From Proteiniphilum sp. UBA5384 (lineage in GTDB: Bacteria > Bacteroidota > Bacteroidia > Bacteroidales > Dysgonomonadaceae), in contig NZ_DHOS01000056.1 in the NCBI RefSeq assembly GCF_002410825.1, positions 4,673 through 37,775 on the forward strand: a DNA stretch of 33,103 bases, in the 5' to 3' direction. A model generated the notes under the pieces. That model worked only from the letters and a program-made list of their open reading frames with translations, had not been told where the DNA came from and ran no database searches. Positions 10,401 to 18,207 of the stretch are shown here, piece by piece. The first letter of the stretch is position 1. Each line of letters begins with the position of its first letter. Both the position numbers and the translations under genes were made by a program.

Positions 10401-11534
10401 CCGCTGCTCCAACGGGCTCCACACTTTCAATCCATGGGTCCGGGTAACAATCCACAGGTTCTGTTCTTGATCCACCGCGGTAGATATCACCGATTTCTCT
10501 TCCATCTGCACCCGCAAATGATCATTCGCGTTAAAGCGCTGCTTGTACTCATAGTGAACAGAAAAACCTTGATCGTATGAACCGATCCATAAATTCTTCT
10601 TCTTGTCCCGGTAGATAACCGTGATGTCCGTCTCAGGAACGGTAAACGGGAATCTTCCGTCAGACTGATGCGTGATCTCCCCCGAGTATGTGTTGAAAAG
10701 AAACAGCCCTTCTCTTTGGGTATTTATTAAAAGTGACACATCGTCATAGGGGTAGATCATGGTAAGGATAGCACCAGATAAAACAGGGTGATCACGTATT
10801 GGGGAAGGCAATGGAATGAACTCCGCGCTCTTCGTATCCAACACAAAAGTCTCATTTCCGGCGGCCAGCCAGAGTTCCCCGTTTTTCCGGAGAAAAGAGT
10901 AATGGATAGCCTTGGTGAGTGGAAAAGTTGAAATCAGCGAGAATGTCTTCCCATCATGGCAGTACACCATAGAAGGACTCACGCTCCAGAAACGCCCCGC
11001 CTCATCAATATGAAAACCATATACGGCCGCGTTCTCATGGGGAAATGTAATCCGTGAAACAAATCTGTCTTCCTCGGTATCATATTCACAAATATCCAAA
11101 ACGGTGTTTACAAAAACCCGCTTGTCCTTGTCCTCTCTTATATATACAATATTCTGGCTGTAGCTTTCAACAGGAACAGGCCGGAAGACACCTTGCTTAT
11201 TGAACAGGTTCACCCCAAAGGTGGTGCCTACCCATAGCCTGCCTTTCGAATCGCTGAAGACACTTTGTGCTTGGTTACTCGAAAGGGTGAGACTATCTTC
11301 CGTGTGGAAGAATTGTTGGAAACTATATCCGTTATACTTGTTTACGCCCCGATTGGTCCCGATCCACATATAGCCAAACTCATCCTCTTCAAAACAGGAG
11401 ATATGTTGGTTGGAAATATTGTCGGAGGCAATTGCAGAAGGTAACTCCGCATTTCTCACGTCCGGATGTTTCCCACATGCCAAAAAAAACACAGAAAAAA
11501 CAAAAAAGAAATAATATGCTTTCAAAATATTCAT
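7500..11534 (-). CDS. Hybrid two-component system sensor/regulator (HTCS) of the PUL
   Basis: This 1344-residue protein joins sensor kinase and DNA-binding regulator in one chain, the usual activator of Bacteroidota PULs. In order: N-terminal signal/lipobox-like segment (FFLACG); a periplasmic two-component-regulator propeller with blades such as GYMWIGTNRGVNKYN, GRLWVGTTFGVN and SNLWIGTLYGLSKYD to about residue 660; a Y_Y_Y domain ending near 755; one membrane helix at about 762-785; a histidine kinase with SHEFRTPLTM (phospho-acceptor His823), the N box NLLSNALKFS and G boxes GDTGIGI and GTGIGLYF; a receiver domain with DDD acid pocket and phospho-acceptor Asp1147 (IISDVMMP); and a C-terminal AraC-type helix-turn-helix from about 1235. 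I prefer the ATG at 11534; a longer start at 11594 would place a hydrophobic, basic extension before the signal. It is divergent from the PUL and probably activates it on binding an imported oligosaccharide. Confidence 0.95.
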   Translation of the reverse strand: MNILKAYYFFFVFSVFFLACGKHPDVRNAELPSAIASDNISNQHISCFEEDEFGYMWIGTNRGVNKYNGYSFQQFFHTEDSLTLSSNQAQSVFSDSKGRLWVGTTFGVNLFNKQGVFRPVPVESYSQNIVYIREDKDKRVFVNTVLDICEYDTEEDRFVSRITFPHENAAVYGFHIDEAGRFWSVSPSMVYCHDGKTFSLISTFPLTKAIHYSFLRKNGELWLAAGNETFVLDTKSAEFIPLPSPIRDHPVLSGAILTMIYPYDDVSLLINTQREGLFLFNTYSGEITHQSDGRFPFTVPETDITVIYRDKKKNLWIGSYDQGFSVHYEYKQRFNANDHLRVQMEEKSVISTAVDQEQNLWIVTRTHGLKVWSPLEQRLRDIDMSSLFIEDKFFQDRVNAIFIDSKNTVWLQTNGKIIRCRYSNNQLVRDKTFNLGLNINSMTEDYFGTIWAAGSGEYLYFLNETDEFESIQLYPKSFNFTNGLISLSNGKLLIASFGRTLRIIDPRTKEMEEVDILSHIHSGVFFPIAAYEDSRGDVWIGTYGNGLFRFSLRDKTIEPVKGLTCNDVSSIIEDAQSNLWIGTLYGLSKYDSTTGQITSYYKNDGIGGNQFNERSSCRLNNGSVVLGGTHGLTIFDPIDVTNRSRIPLFIEEMKIHNRKVVPEEGGIIETEMIMNPPVTLAYNQNSFQISYAALDYSEFHRVKYAYKLEGFDPYWIEANTLRQAFYSNLPAGKYTFKVKSMSTDNSVEEVTTSISLQVKRAPWLTIPMLVFYLLVILTTVFFIFNLVIRLRTNRRKISQAVYEKEQEKKINQVNMSYFANISHEFRTPLTMIAGPINQLGNDPDINDENRNLLMIVQRSVDRMLRLINQLMDFNKLESDVLSLKIDFVEVTAVVKEQLEIFRINAEEKQISMITSGLQNPFRMWADTDVLQKVLSNLLSNALKFSKPGGVIDVRFDVVSREDAADSYPLTEEDRDKEYVQISVGDTGIGISESQLEDVFKKYYQVSNGDSGHVNWGTGIGLYFSRKLVELHHGYIKAANKLEGGSLFSFILPVNMESYANSELNYETGTESESRQPTPPLDTSFYQTEQEKPNEKPKNTLLVVDDDTEITYYLKALLSPAYNVVTAFDAEKAWKLIVDVEPDLIISDVMMPETDGLSFCLRLKENISTSHIPVILLTAKVTINDQIEGLNVGANAYVTKPFDPSYLLALVKSQLKNRDYSREILSGSTKSNTLSEEMLNSQDMAFMDSLYNLMETELSNPELNISRMTEILHISRTKFYYKVKGLTGENPNVFFKTYKLNRAAELIRERKYTMSEIADLTGFSTASHFSSSFKKKFGVSPSEFS

Positions 11535-11547
11535 TCGTTTAGTAAAG

Positions 11548-11555
11548 CAAATATA
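11548..11555 (-). promoter_or_regulatory. Candidate -7 box (TATATTTG) of the HTCS gene
   Basis: On the minus strand these bases read TATATTTG, a match to TAnnTTTG. Transcription would begin only a few bases before the ATG at 11534, implying a very short leader. No good -33 TTTG is visible. If real, it argues against the longer HTCS start at 11594. Confidence 0.25.
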
Positions 11556-11602
11556 ACAAAAAAGAAAGAATTTTATAAATAGAATAACCTCCACGCTATG
11601 TT

Positions 11603-11619
11603 GTTAAACAGCTTTTAAC
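11603..11619. promoter_or_regulatory. Inverted repeat 1 in the HTCS-PUL divergent region
   Basis: GTTAAA and TTTAAC form perfect 6-bp arms around the 5-base spacer CAGCT. The repeat lies in the non-coding region shared by the regulator and the PUL and shares its 5-base spacer with two other repeats nearer the PUL promoter. It is a candidate regulator site; short A/T-rich repeats can also arise by chance. Confidence 0.3.
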
Positions 11620-11663
11620 CAAACAGGACATCTTTTGAACAAATTGAACAGATCGATAAACAT

Positions 11664-11678
11664 ATTGGCAAACCCAAT
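11664..11678. promoter_or_regulatory. Inverted repeat 2, candidate HTCS operator half
   Basis: ATTGG and CCAAT form perfect 5-bp arms around the 5-base spacer CAAAC. Its centre is 21 bases (about two helical turns) from that of the stronger repeat at 11683-11701, so two bound regulator dimers would lie on the same face of the helix. This placement upstream of the PUL promoter suits an activator. Confidence 0.35.
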
Positions 11679-11682
11679 GAAT

Positions 11683-11701
11683 AAAGAGGACAGCCCTCTT
11701 T
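11683..11701. promoter_or_regulatory. Inverted repeat 3, candidate HTCS operator next to the PUL promoter
   Basis: AAAGAGG and CCTCTTT form perfect 7-bp arms around the 5-base spacer ACAGC. The right arm runs into a TTTG (11699-11702) just upstream of the -7 box at 11714. Neither flanking gene ends here, so it is not a terminator. It is the best operator candidate in this region. Confidence 0.45.
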
Positions 11702-11713
11702 GTCATAAACCGG

Positions 11714-11721
11714 TACGTTTG
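11714..11721 (+). promoter_or_regulatory. Candidate -7 box (TACGTTTG) of the PUL operon
   Basis: TACGTTTG matches the Bacteroides -7 consensus TAnnTTTG and lies about 40 bases before the preferred ATG at 11762. A TTTG at 11699-11702 is closer than the usual -33 spacing, as might be expected for a promoter that needs its activator. This is the only full consensus match upstream of the PUL genes. Confidence 0.45.
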
Positions 11722-11761
11722 CATCGGGTTTTATGTGAAATTTAACTTTATCAAATCAAAA

Positions 11762-13417
11762 ATGTGTATTGTGAGGCATTATTATTCAAGTCTTGTATTC
11801 ATATTCGCCTTTATCTCTTGCGTGGCAGATCCTTCCTCCCGTGAAGCATCCGCTACCTATAGAGGAGAGATTATCACGAATGGAAAAGATCTGGTAGTAC
11901 AAACCCAATCCGGCAAAGTGGCCGGATACAAGGAAGAGGGAGTTTATATCTTTAAGGGGATCCCGTACGCCGAAGCCGACAGGTTTATGCCACCCCGGGA
12001 ACCGGAGCCGTGGGAAGGTGTAAGAAGCTCTCGGGCTTATGGTCCAACCAGCCCCCAGGGATTCCGGAGCGGGTGGCTGTCGGACACACAGGCATTTGCC
12101 TTCGACTGGGACGATGGGTATCCCGGTGAAGATTGCCTGCGGATAAATATATGGACGCCCAAGACAGGCAATGATAAAAAGCGGCCCGTCATGGTCTGGC
12201 TTCACGGGGGCGGATACGCCGCCGGCTCAGGGCAGGAACACCCCGCGTATGAGGGATCCAATATGGCTCGCCGGGGTGATGTGGTGGTGGTTTCATTGAA
12301 TCACCGTTTGAATGTATTGGGATTTCTGGACTTGTCGGCTTTCGGTGACAAGTATGCGCAATCGGGAAATGTGGGATTGCTCGATCTGGTTGCCGCGCTG
12401 GAATGGGTCAAAGAAAACATCGAACAGTTTGGAGGAGATCCCAATAATGTGACCCTGTTCGGACAATCAGGTGGAGGTGGGAAAGTGACCACCCTAATGG
12501 CAACGCCCGCCGCGGAGGGTCTTTTCCATAAAGCGATCGTGCAAAGCGGATCGTTGCTCAGAACTATGGAATCCAAATATTCCCGCCGGATCGGCGCTGC
12601 CACAATAGAGGAATTAGGACTTAAAGCGTCACAGATAGAGGAATTGCAGCATATTCCATACGAGCAACTCCTGGCCGCTGGAAATAGGGCGATCACGAAA
12701 GTGAAGGAAGAGAGCCTCAAAGAGGGATTCAACATCTTTCTTTTCAACTGGTCGCCCACTGTCGACGGAAACATATTGCCTTCACAACCATTTGAGGGCA
12801 AGGCTCCCGAGATATCGAAAAACGTTCCGATGATGATCGGTTCCACGTTGCACGAATTCATGATGAGCGGCTGGAGACCGGAGTTGAAGACTCTGAGCAG
12901 GAATGAGGCCAAGAAGGAATTAGAAAAGACCTATGGCAAACAAACTGATCGCTTTCTTGAAGCATTCGCCAGGGCTTATCCTGATCATACAACCGCAGAC
13001 CTGTTTGACGTTGACTTCCGCTTCCGTCCGGACGCGGTGCGCCAGGCAAAAATGAAACATGAGCAACAGGGCGCTCCGGTCTATATGTACCTGTTTACTT
13101 GGGAATCCCCCGTGCTTGACTACGCGTTACGCGCGAGCCATTGCATGGAAATTCCTTTCGTATTCGACAATATTTATCGATCAAGGAGCATGACTGGAGG
13201 AGGAAAAGAGGCGTATGTGCTGGCAGAAAGAATGAGTACGGCGTGGATTAATTTCGCGCGTGCCGGAAATCCGAATACAGAATTATTGCCTGAATGGCCG
13301 GCATTTGACCCGGTGGATGGCGCCACCATGATTTTCGACAACCGGTGTGAGATATGGAATAATCACGACCAGGCGGTGCTCCAACTCATTGACACCATAC
13401 CGTATCGAGGACTATAA
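11762..13417 (+). CDS. Lipoprotein type-B carboxylesterase, first gene of the PUL
   Basis: This is a 551-residue alpha/beta hydrolase of the type-B carboxylesterase family, which cleaves carboxylic esters with a Ser-Glu-His triad. Visible elements are the oxyanion-hole motif LHGGGYAAGSG (about 148-157), the nucleophile elbow FGQSGGGG (Ser236), Glu365 in MIGSTLHEFM and His460 in RASHCMEIPF. A signal ending FISC with Cys20 suggests a lipoprotein. The acids typical of the surface-export signal are absent after Cys, so an inward-facing periplasmic location is likely (inference). I chose the ATG at 11762; an in-frame GTG at 11735 would only lengthen the N-region. The gene is 63 bases before susC on the same strand and directly follows the PUL promoter candidate. 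It probably removes acyl or aryl groups from imported oligosaccharides; the substrate is not shown. Confidence 0.9.
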   Translation: MCIVRHYYSSLVFIFAFISCVADPSSREASATYRGEIITNGKDLVVQTQSGKVAGYKEEGVYIFKGIPYAEADRFMPPREPEPWEGVRSSRAYGPTSPQGFRSGWLSDTQAFAFDWDDGYPGEDCLRINIWTPKTGNDKKRPVMVWLHGGGYAAGSGQEHPAYEGSNMARRGDVVVVSLNHRLNVLGFLDLSAFGDKYAQSGNVGLLDLVAALEWVKENIEQFGGDPNNVTLFGQSGGGGKVTTLMATPAAEGLFHKAIVQSGSLLRTMESKYSRRIGAATIEELGLKASQIEELQHIPYEQLLAAGNRAITKVKEESLKEGFNIFLFNWSPTVDGNILPSQPFEGKAPEISKNVPMMIGSTLHEFMMSGWRPELKTLSRNEAKKELEKTYGKQTDRFLEAFARAYPDHTTADLFDVDFRFRPDAVRQAKMKHEQQGAPVYMYLFTWESPVLDYALRASHCMEIPFVFDNIYRSRSMTGGGKEAYVLAERMSTAWINFARAGNPNTELLPEWPAFDPVDGATMIFDNRCEIWNNHDQAVLQLIDTIPYRGL

Positions 13418-13480
13418 ACCCTTTCTCTGGGGGTTACGCGGAGATAAAACAGAATTATAAATATTAATAACTAGTATCGT

Positions 13481-16400
13481 ATGAAAAAAGTAACTGTGCA
13501 TTTGTCACAAACAACTGATCGAAACGCCAGGAAAAGACTGGCTTCTCTTCTGGGAGTTTTAATTTTCTTTTTTTCAGCCGCTTACGCTCAAAACGCGCAA
13601 GTTGCCGGAAAGATAACCGATGTCGCCGGCGATCCATTGATTGGCGTGAGTGTAGTACAAAAGGGAACGACCAACGGAACCGTGACCGATTTCGACGGTA
13701 ATTATCAACTTTCCCTACCCGCGGGCAGTGTGATCAGCTTCTCTTACATCGGCTATACAACTCAGGAAGTGACGGTAAATGATCAAACAGTGGTCAACAT
13801 CATACTCGAAGAAGATACAAGAGCATTGGATGAACTTGTTGTAGTGGGGTATGGCGTGCAGAAGAAAAGTTCTGTTACCGGCGCAATTTCTCAGGTGAAA
13901 CCTGAAGATATTCAGAACCGGACTATTAGCAACGCACAACAGGCATTGCAAGGTAAAACCGCGGGAGTACAAGTCATTCAGACTTCGGCAGCTCCGGGAT
14001 CATCTCCTACCGTACGTGTCCGTGGCTATTCATCGAATGTGTCATCTAATCCTCTTTATGTTGTAGATGGCGTTCGTTTGTCGGATATCAGTGGTATTGA
14101 TCCAAATGATATTGCTTCCATGGAAGTGCTGAAGGATGCTGCTTCTGCTGCTATCTATGGTGCTGAAGCGGGGAATGGTGTGGTACTTATCACCACAAAG
14201 AAAGGGAAAGCCGGTCAAGGTAAAATTTCTTATGATTTCCAATACTCCTCTCAATCACTGGCAAACATTCCTAAAATGTTGAATGCAGAACAGTACATAG
14301 ACTATATGGTAGAATCGAATACCTTTACACAGGATTATCTTTTACAAAACTGGAATGGCGTTACCAATACAGCTTGGGCGGATGTGGCTTTTGAGAACAG
14401 CAATATGCAGCGTCATAACATTGCATTCATGAATGGGAACGAAAAAAGTAACTACTACCTGTCGCTTTCCTATTTAGATGATGATGGCATTGTAAAAGGT
14501 GATGCTGATTCATACCAACGTTTGACTGCCACCATCAATTCTGAAAGTGAGATTAAACCTTGGCTAAAAGTAGGAACGACTAACCAAATTGAAAAGTACA
14601 ATGTCCGGAGTGTGTCAACTAATAACGAATATGGCAGCTTGCTCACCTCTATTCTACAGCTGGATCCTTTGACACCGGATACCTATAGTTATGAGAATTT
14701 GCCGTCTCAGATGTTAACCGCCCTAAACAATGGCAAGCATTTACTACAGAATGAGAATGGAGATTATTATGCCGTATCCAAATACTACGCTGGTGAGCAG
14801 TATCACCCTATGATCATGCGGGACAACAATATTGGTAAAAACAGCGGGTATAATGTCAACGGCTCTGTTTATGGCGACTTTAAGCCTCTGAAGGAATTAA
14901 CCCTTACTTCCCGTTTCGGATATAGATTATCCGGCACCCGCAGCTCGAATACCACCCTCCCATTCTATGGCAATGCCACACAGAGCCGCGATTACGTGGG
15001 ACAGAACAATACCTCTTCCACAACGATTTATTATCAATGGGAAAACTTTGCCAATTACATGCAAACTTTTGGAGACCACACGGTAACGGGCATGTTGGGG
15101 ATGTCATACCAAGAGTCTTCTTATGATTTCGTATACGGCAGTCTTGCGGCTAATGAGGAAGACGCGTTGTTGAAGAATGATCCACTGTTCTATTATCTGA
15201 ATTATGCTTCGGCTTCTGCCATTAAAGGGGTCGGTGGAGAAAAAACACGTACGGCCAAGCTCTCCTACTTCGGACGTGTAGGCTATGAATTTGTGGGGCG
15301 TTACTTCCTGCAAGCATCGCTTCGTGCTGATGCTGCCGACCTTGCCTATCTCCCTTCTACAAATCGATGGGGATATTTCCCTGCAGTATCGGCAGGATGG
15401 ACAATCTCAGAGGAAGATTTCTTCGCCCCACTGAGGGATCAAATCAGCAGCCTGAAACTTCGTGCCAGTTGGGGGCAGAATGGCAGTTTGGCCGCATTGG
15501 GAGGCTATGCATATAGCACAGACATGGCATTAGGCGGACTTTATCCTTTTGTGCCGGGAAATACCTACATTACGGGCACCTCTCCGTCGACGTTGGGTAA
15601 TGATGAGCTGAAATGGGAAACCTCCGAGCAGATAAATATCGGGATCGATGCCCGCTTCTTCCGTGACAGGCTGACTTTCGGCATGGACTATTTCGATAAG
15701 AAAACCAAAGACCTGTTAGTGTCAGGTACCACTCCTTCATTGATTATCGGTGGATCTACCTCTCCAATGAATGCCGGTGATGTGAGCAACAAAGGATGGG
15801 AGTTTGAATTAGGTTGGAGGGATCATATCAACGATTTTCACTATAGCATCAGTGCAAACCTAGCCACGTTGAAGAATAAAGTGACCTATATCGATCCTTC
15901 CATCACTCGTCTTTCAGGTGTGAACTTTCATACGAATACCATCACCTATTTCGAACAGGGATACCCCGTCTATTATTTCCGGGGATATAAATTCAACGGT
16001 GTGGATCCGGAAACAGGCAATCCTACATTTGCCGATTTGGACAATAGCGGCGATCTAAACGATGGTGACCTGACATATATCGGTGATGCCATTCCTGACT
16101 TTACGTACGGTATTACTTTGACTGCCGGATGGAAAGGACTTGACTTAACAGTGTTTGGCACTGGTTCTAGTGGAAATGACATCTTCAATGCAATCAATCG
16201 TCCCGATTATGCGGCATCCAATAAAATGAGGGAAGTGTTCTATGACAATCGTTGGACAACTTCCAACACAAACGGTTCGGTACCACGCGCCGGTGCCACT
16301 AATATGGATAAATACCAGGTCTCTGATGCATTGGTATACGATGGCTCGTTCTTTAAGATTAAACAGATCCAGTTGGGGTATACCATTCCTAAAAACATCA

Positions 16401-16582
16401 CGAACAAAATCAATATCAGCAATCTCCGACTGTATGGATCGTTGGACAATTTCTTCACCTTCACCAAATATCCAGGGTTTGACCCTGAAGCCGCAGCCAA
16501 CTCTACATCGGGGATGGGCGTTGATAAAGGTTCTTATCCGAGTTCTAAAAAAGTGGTGTTCGGTGTTAATCTGGAGTTTTAA
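13481..16582 (+). CDS. SusC/RagA family TonB-linked outer-membrane transporter
   Basis: This 1033-residue outer-membrane protein is the import channel of the PUL, taking up oligosaccharides with energy from TonB. After a signal peptide (ending about AAYAQ, residue 37) comes a carboxypeptidase-regulatory-like beta domain, residues 38-112 (VAGKITDVAGDPLIGVSV ... GNYQLSLPAG ... FSYIGYTTQEV). A TonB-box-like LDELVVVGYG follows at 116-125, then a plug domain with the SusC signature MEVLKDAASAAIYG and GVVLITTKKGK at about 215-243. The rest is a long beta barrel ending in an aromatic residue (NLEF). Length is typical of SusC. susD follows after 23 bases. The start at 13481 is the only sensible ATG before the signal peptide. 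Confidence 0.97.
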   Translation: MKKVTVHLSQTTDRNARKRLASLLGVLIFFFSAAYAQNAQVAGKITDVAGDPLIGVSVVQKGTTNGTVTDFDGNYQLSLPAGSVISFSYIGYTTQEVTVNDQTVVNIILEEDTRALDELVVVGYGVQKKSSVTGAISQVKPEDIQNRTISNAQQALQGKTAGVQVIQTSAAPGSSPTVRVRGYSSNVSSNPLYVVDGVRLSDISGIDPNDIASMEVLKDAASAAIYGAEAGNGVVLITTKKGKAGQGKISYDFQYSSQSLANIPKMLNAEQYIDYMVESNTFTQDYLLQNWNGVTNTAWADVAFENSNMQRHNIAFMNGNEKSNYYLSLSYLDDDGIVKGDADSYQRLTATINSESEIKPWLKVGTTNQIEKYNVRSVSTNNEYGSLLTSILQLDPLTPDTYSYENLPSQMLTALNNGKHLLQNENGDYYAVSKYYAGEQYHPMIMRDNNIGKNSGYNVNGSVYGDFKPLKELTLTSRFGYRLSGTRSSNTTLPFYGNATQSRDYVGQNNTSSTTIYYQWENFANYMQTFGDHTVTGMLGMSYQESSYDFVYGSLAANEEDALLKNDPLFYYLNYASASAIKGVGGEKTRTAKLSYFGRVGYEFVGRYFLQASLRADAADLAYLPSTNRWGYFPAVSAGWTISEEDFFAPLRDQISSLKLRASWGQNGSLAALGGYAYSTDMALGGLYPFVPGNTYITGTSPSTLGNDELKWETSEQINIGIDARFFRDRLTFGMDYFDKKTKDLLVSGTTPSLIIGGSTSPMNAGDVSNKGWEFELGWRDHINDFHYSISANLATLKNKVTYIDPSITRLSGVNFHTNTITYFEQGYPVYYFRGYKFNGVDPETGNPTFADLDNSGDLNDGDLTYIGDAIPDFTYGITLTAGWKGLDLTVFGTGSSGNDIFNAINRPDYAASNKMREVFYDNRWTTSNTNGSVPRAGATNMDKYQVSDALVYDGSFFKIKQIQLGYTIPKNITNKINISNLRLYGSLDNFFTFTKYPGFDPEAAANSTSGMGVDKGSYPSSKKVVFGVNLEF

Positions 16583-16605
16583 TAACCCTCAAATGAATAA
16601 TAACA

Positions 16606-18171
16606 ATGAAAACTAAATATTTTTACATATTGATATTAGGATTCCTATCTGTTTTCAGTACAGGTTGTGAAGATCGTCTGAACATAGAAAAACATGGAAA
16701 TAAGGGAAGCCAGGAGGACTTTTACAAGACTGATGAAGATGCCTTGCAGGCACTGGCTTCCTTGTATACAAGTTGGGCTGCCAATTATTATAATTGGTTT
16801 TACACGAAAAACTTATTAGCTGATGATGTGTGGGCTGGTGGCGGTTCTCGGGGTGACAATCCCCAAATGGAGCAATTAAATGAATATACATTCGACACCG
16901 ACCATAGCATGATACAAGGTATATATTCTGGAACGTATGGTATCATTTACAAATCGAATCTGATTATTGATTTGCTGGAGCCGGATACGGATGTCAAAAA
17001 ACGTGCTGTCGCGGAGGCGAAATTCTATCGGGCATGGTCGCACTTTGAATTGGTGACGCTGTTTGGAACAGCTCCGGTTGTCGACCACTTGTTGACTCCG
17101 GGAGAGTATCGTCTTGGAAATAGCACTCCTGAGGAACTTTGGGAGATTGTAGAGAGTGACCTCAACGATGCGATCAACTCAAACTCACTTCCCTCCAAAA
17201 GTAGTGTCAACGACAATGTAACCGGTATCAGAGTTACAAAAGAAGTGGCGCAGGCCATGTTGGGAAAAGCTTATTTATTTCAAGGGAAATACAGTGAGGC
17301 GGCCACAATGCTGGATAGAGTTGTTGATTCCGGCAAATACGAGCTCTATACGGGGGACTATGACCAATTGCTGCATGCTGTTGCCGACGGAAGTCCCGAA
17401 TCTATGCTGGAGGTACAAAAGCGCAACGATTCTGAACAAGCCTGGAACCAATATACCATGACCTTCATCATGCAAGGATGGCGTACGGATAAGCTGAACA
17501 TTACCGGCAGTGCCTCCGCACTTATAGCCTCTGGCACATATGGGTTCATGAACCCCAAGAAGGGTTTGTACGATGCCTTTATGGAAATGGAGGGCGCGAA
17601 TGGTTATCGATTCAATAGCACTTTGCGCACTGCGGAACAGATGGAAACTGCTGGCATTTCACTACAGACAGGGGCGAACTTGGTAGGACACGAAGGTTAT
17701 TTCATGTGGAAAAACCGGGCACTGCAAGCCGACAATGTGTATGACGCCTCTTATTTTCAGGTATTACAGTACATAAACCTGCGTGTGATGCGATATGCAG
17801 AGGTCCTGTTGATGGCTGCGGAAGCCCACGTGCAAAGTGGAAATAACGGCAAGGCACTGGGATATATCAACCAAATCCGTACCCGCGCGCAACTGCCCAA
17901 CTTAACCTCTGTAACACTGGAGGATGTAAAGAAAGAAAAACGATTGGAGCTTTGCCTGGAGAGTGTTCGCTTCCAAGATTTAGTGCGGTGGGGAGATGCC
18001 GAAACAGTGTTGGCCAATCAAGGAATGGAGATTCCAAGTTATTCTGCTACCGGTGTTGAAATTTTGTTTAAGAATTCAACTTACGGGTTCAAATCGAAAC
18101 ACAAATTGTTGCCTATACCCCTCAAGGAGATAGAACTGAATCCGAATATGGATCAGCATGCAGACTGGTAA
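16606..18171 (+). CDS. SusD/RagB family surface glycan-binding lipoprotein
   Basis: This 521-residue lipoprotein should form the lid on the SusC barrel and deliver glycans to it. The signal FLSVFSTGC places the lipid anchor at Cys21, followed by acidic residues (EDRLNIE) that fit export to the cell surface. The N-terminal half contains the TPR-like helices typical of SusD (KKRAVAEAKFYRAWSHFELV, LGKAYLFQGKYSEAA). The C-terminus carries the family ending, with RYAEVLLMAAEAH, YINQIRTRAQLP, EKRLELCLESVRFQDLVRWG and LLPIPLKEIELNPN. It is cotranscribed with susC (23-base gap) and followed after 36 bases by the esterase-fusion lipoprotein. Ligand specificity cannot be read from the sequence. Confidence 0.96.
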   Translation: MKTKYFYILILGFLSVFSTGCEDRLNIEKHGNKGSQEDFYKTDEDALQALASLYTSWAANYYNWFYTKNLLADDVWAGGGSRGDNPQMEQLNEYTFDTDHSMIQGIYSGTYGIIYKSNLIIDLLEPDTDVKKRAVAEAKFYRAWSHFELVTLFGTAPVVDHLLTPGEYRLGNSTPEELWEIVESDLNDAINSNSLPSKSSVNDNVTGIRVTKEVAQAMLGKAYLFQGKYSEAATMLDRVVDSGKYELYTGDYDQLLHAVADGSPESMLEVQKRNDSEQAWNQYTMTFIMQGWRTDKLNITGSASALIASGTYGFMNPKKGLYDAFMEMEGANGYRFNSTLRTAEQMETAGISLQTGANLVGHEGYFMWKNRALQADNVYDASYFQVLQYINLRVMRYAEVLLMAAEAHVQSGNNGKALGYINQIRTRAQLPNLTSVTLEDVKKEKRLELCLESVRFQDLVRWGDAETVLANQGMEIPSYSATGVEILFKNSTYGFKSKHKLLPIPLKEIELNPNMDQHADW

Positions 18172-18207
18172 CCTCTATTATTAACGCTAAAAAGATAAGA
18201 TAATCAT

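Noticed and set aside
11535..11594. Upstream start of the HTCS with an extra hydrophobic segment
   Set aside because: It would place a second hydrophobic stretch and a basic segment before the proper lipoprotein-type signal, and it overlaps a candidate promoter box.
12301..12912. Minus-strand open frame of 203 codons
   Set aside because: It lies antisense inside the intact carboxylesterase gene; the Ser/Pro-rich translation has no recognisable motif.
13417..13434. AACCC ... GGGTT hairpin between the first carboxylesterase and susC
   Set aside because: A 5-bp stem without a T tract in a 63-base gap is likely chance; the genes are probably cotranscribed.
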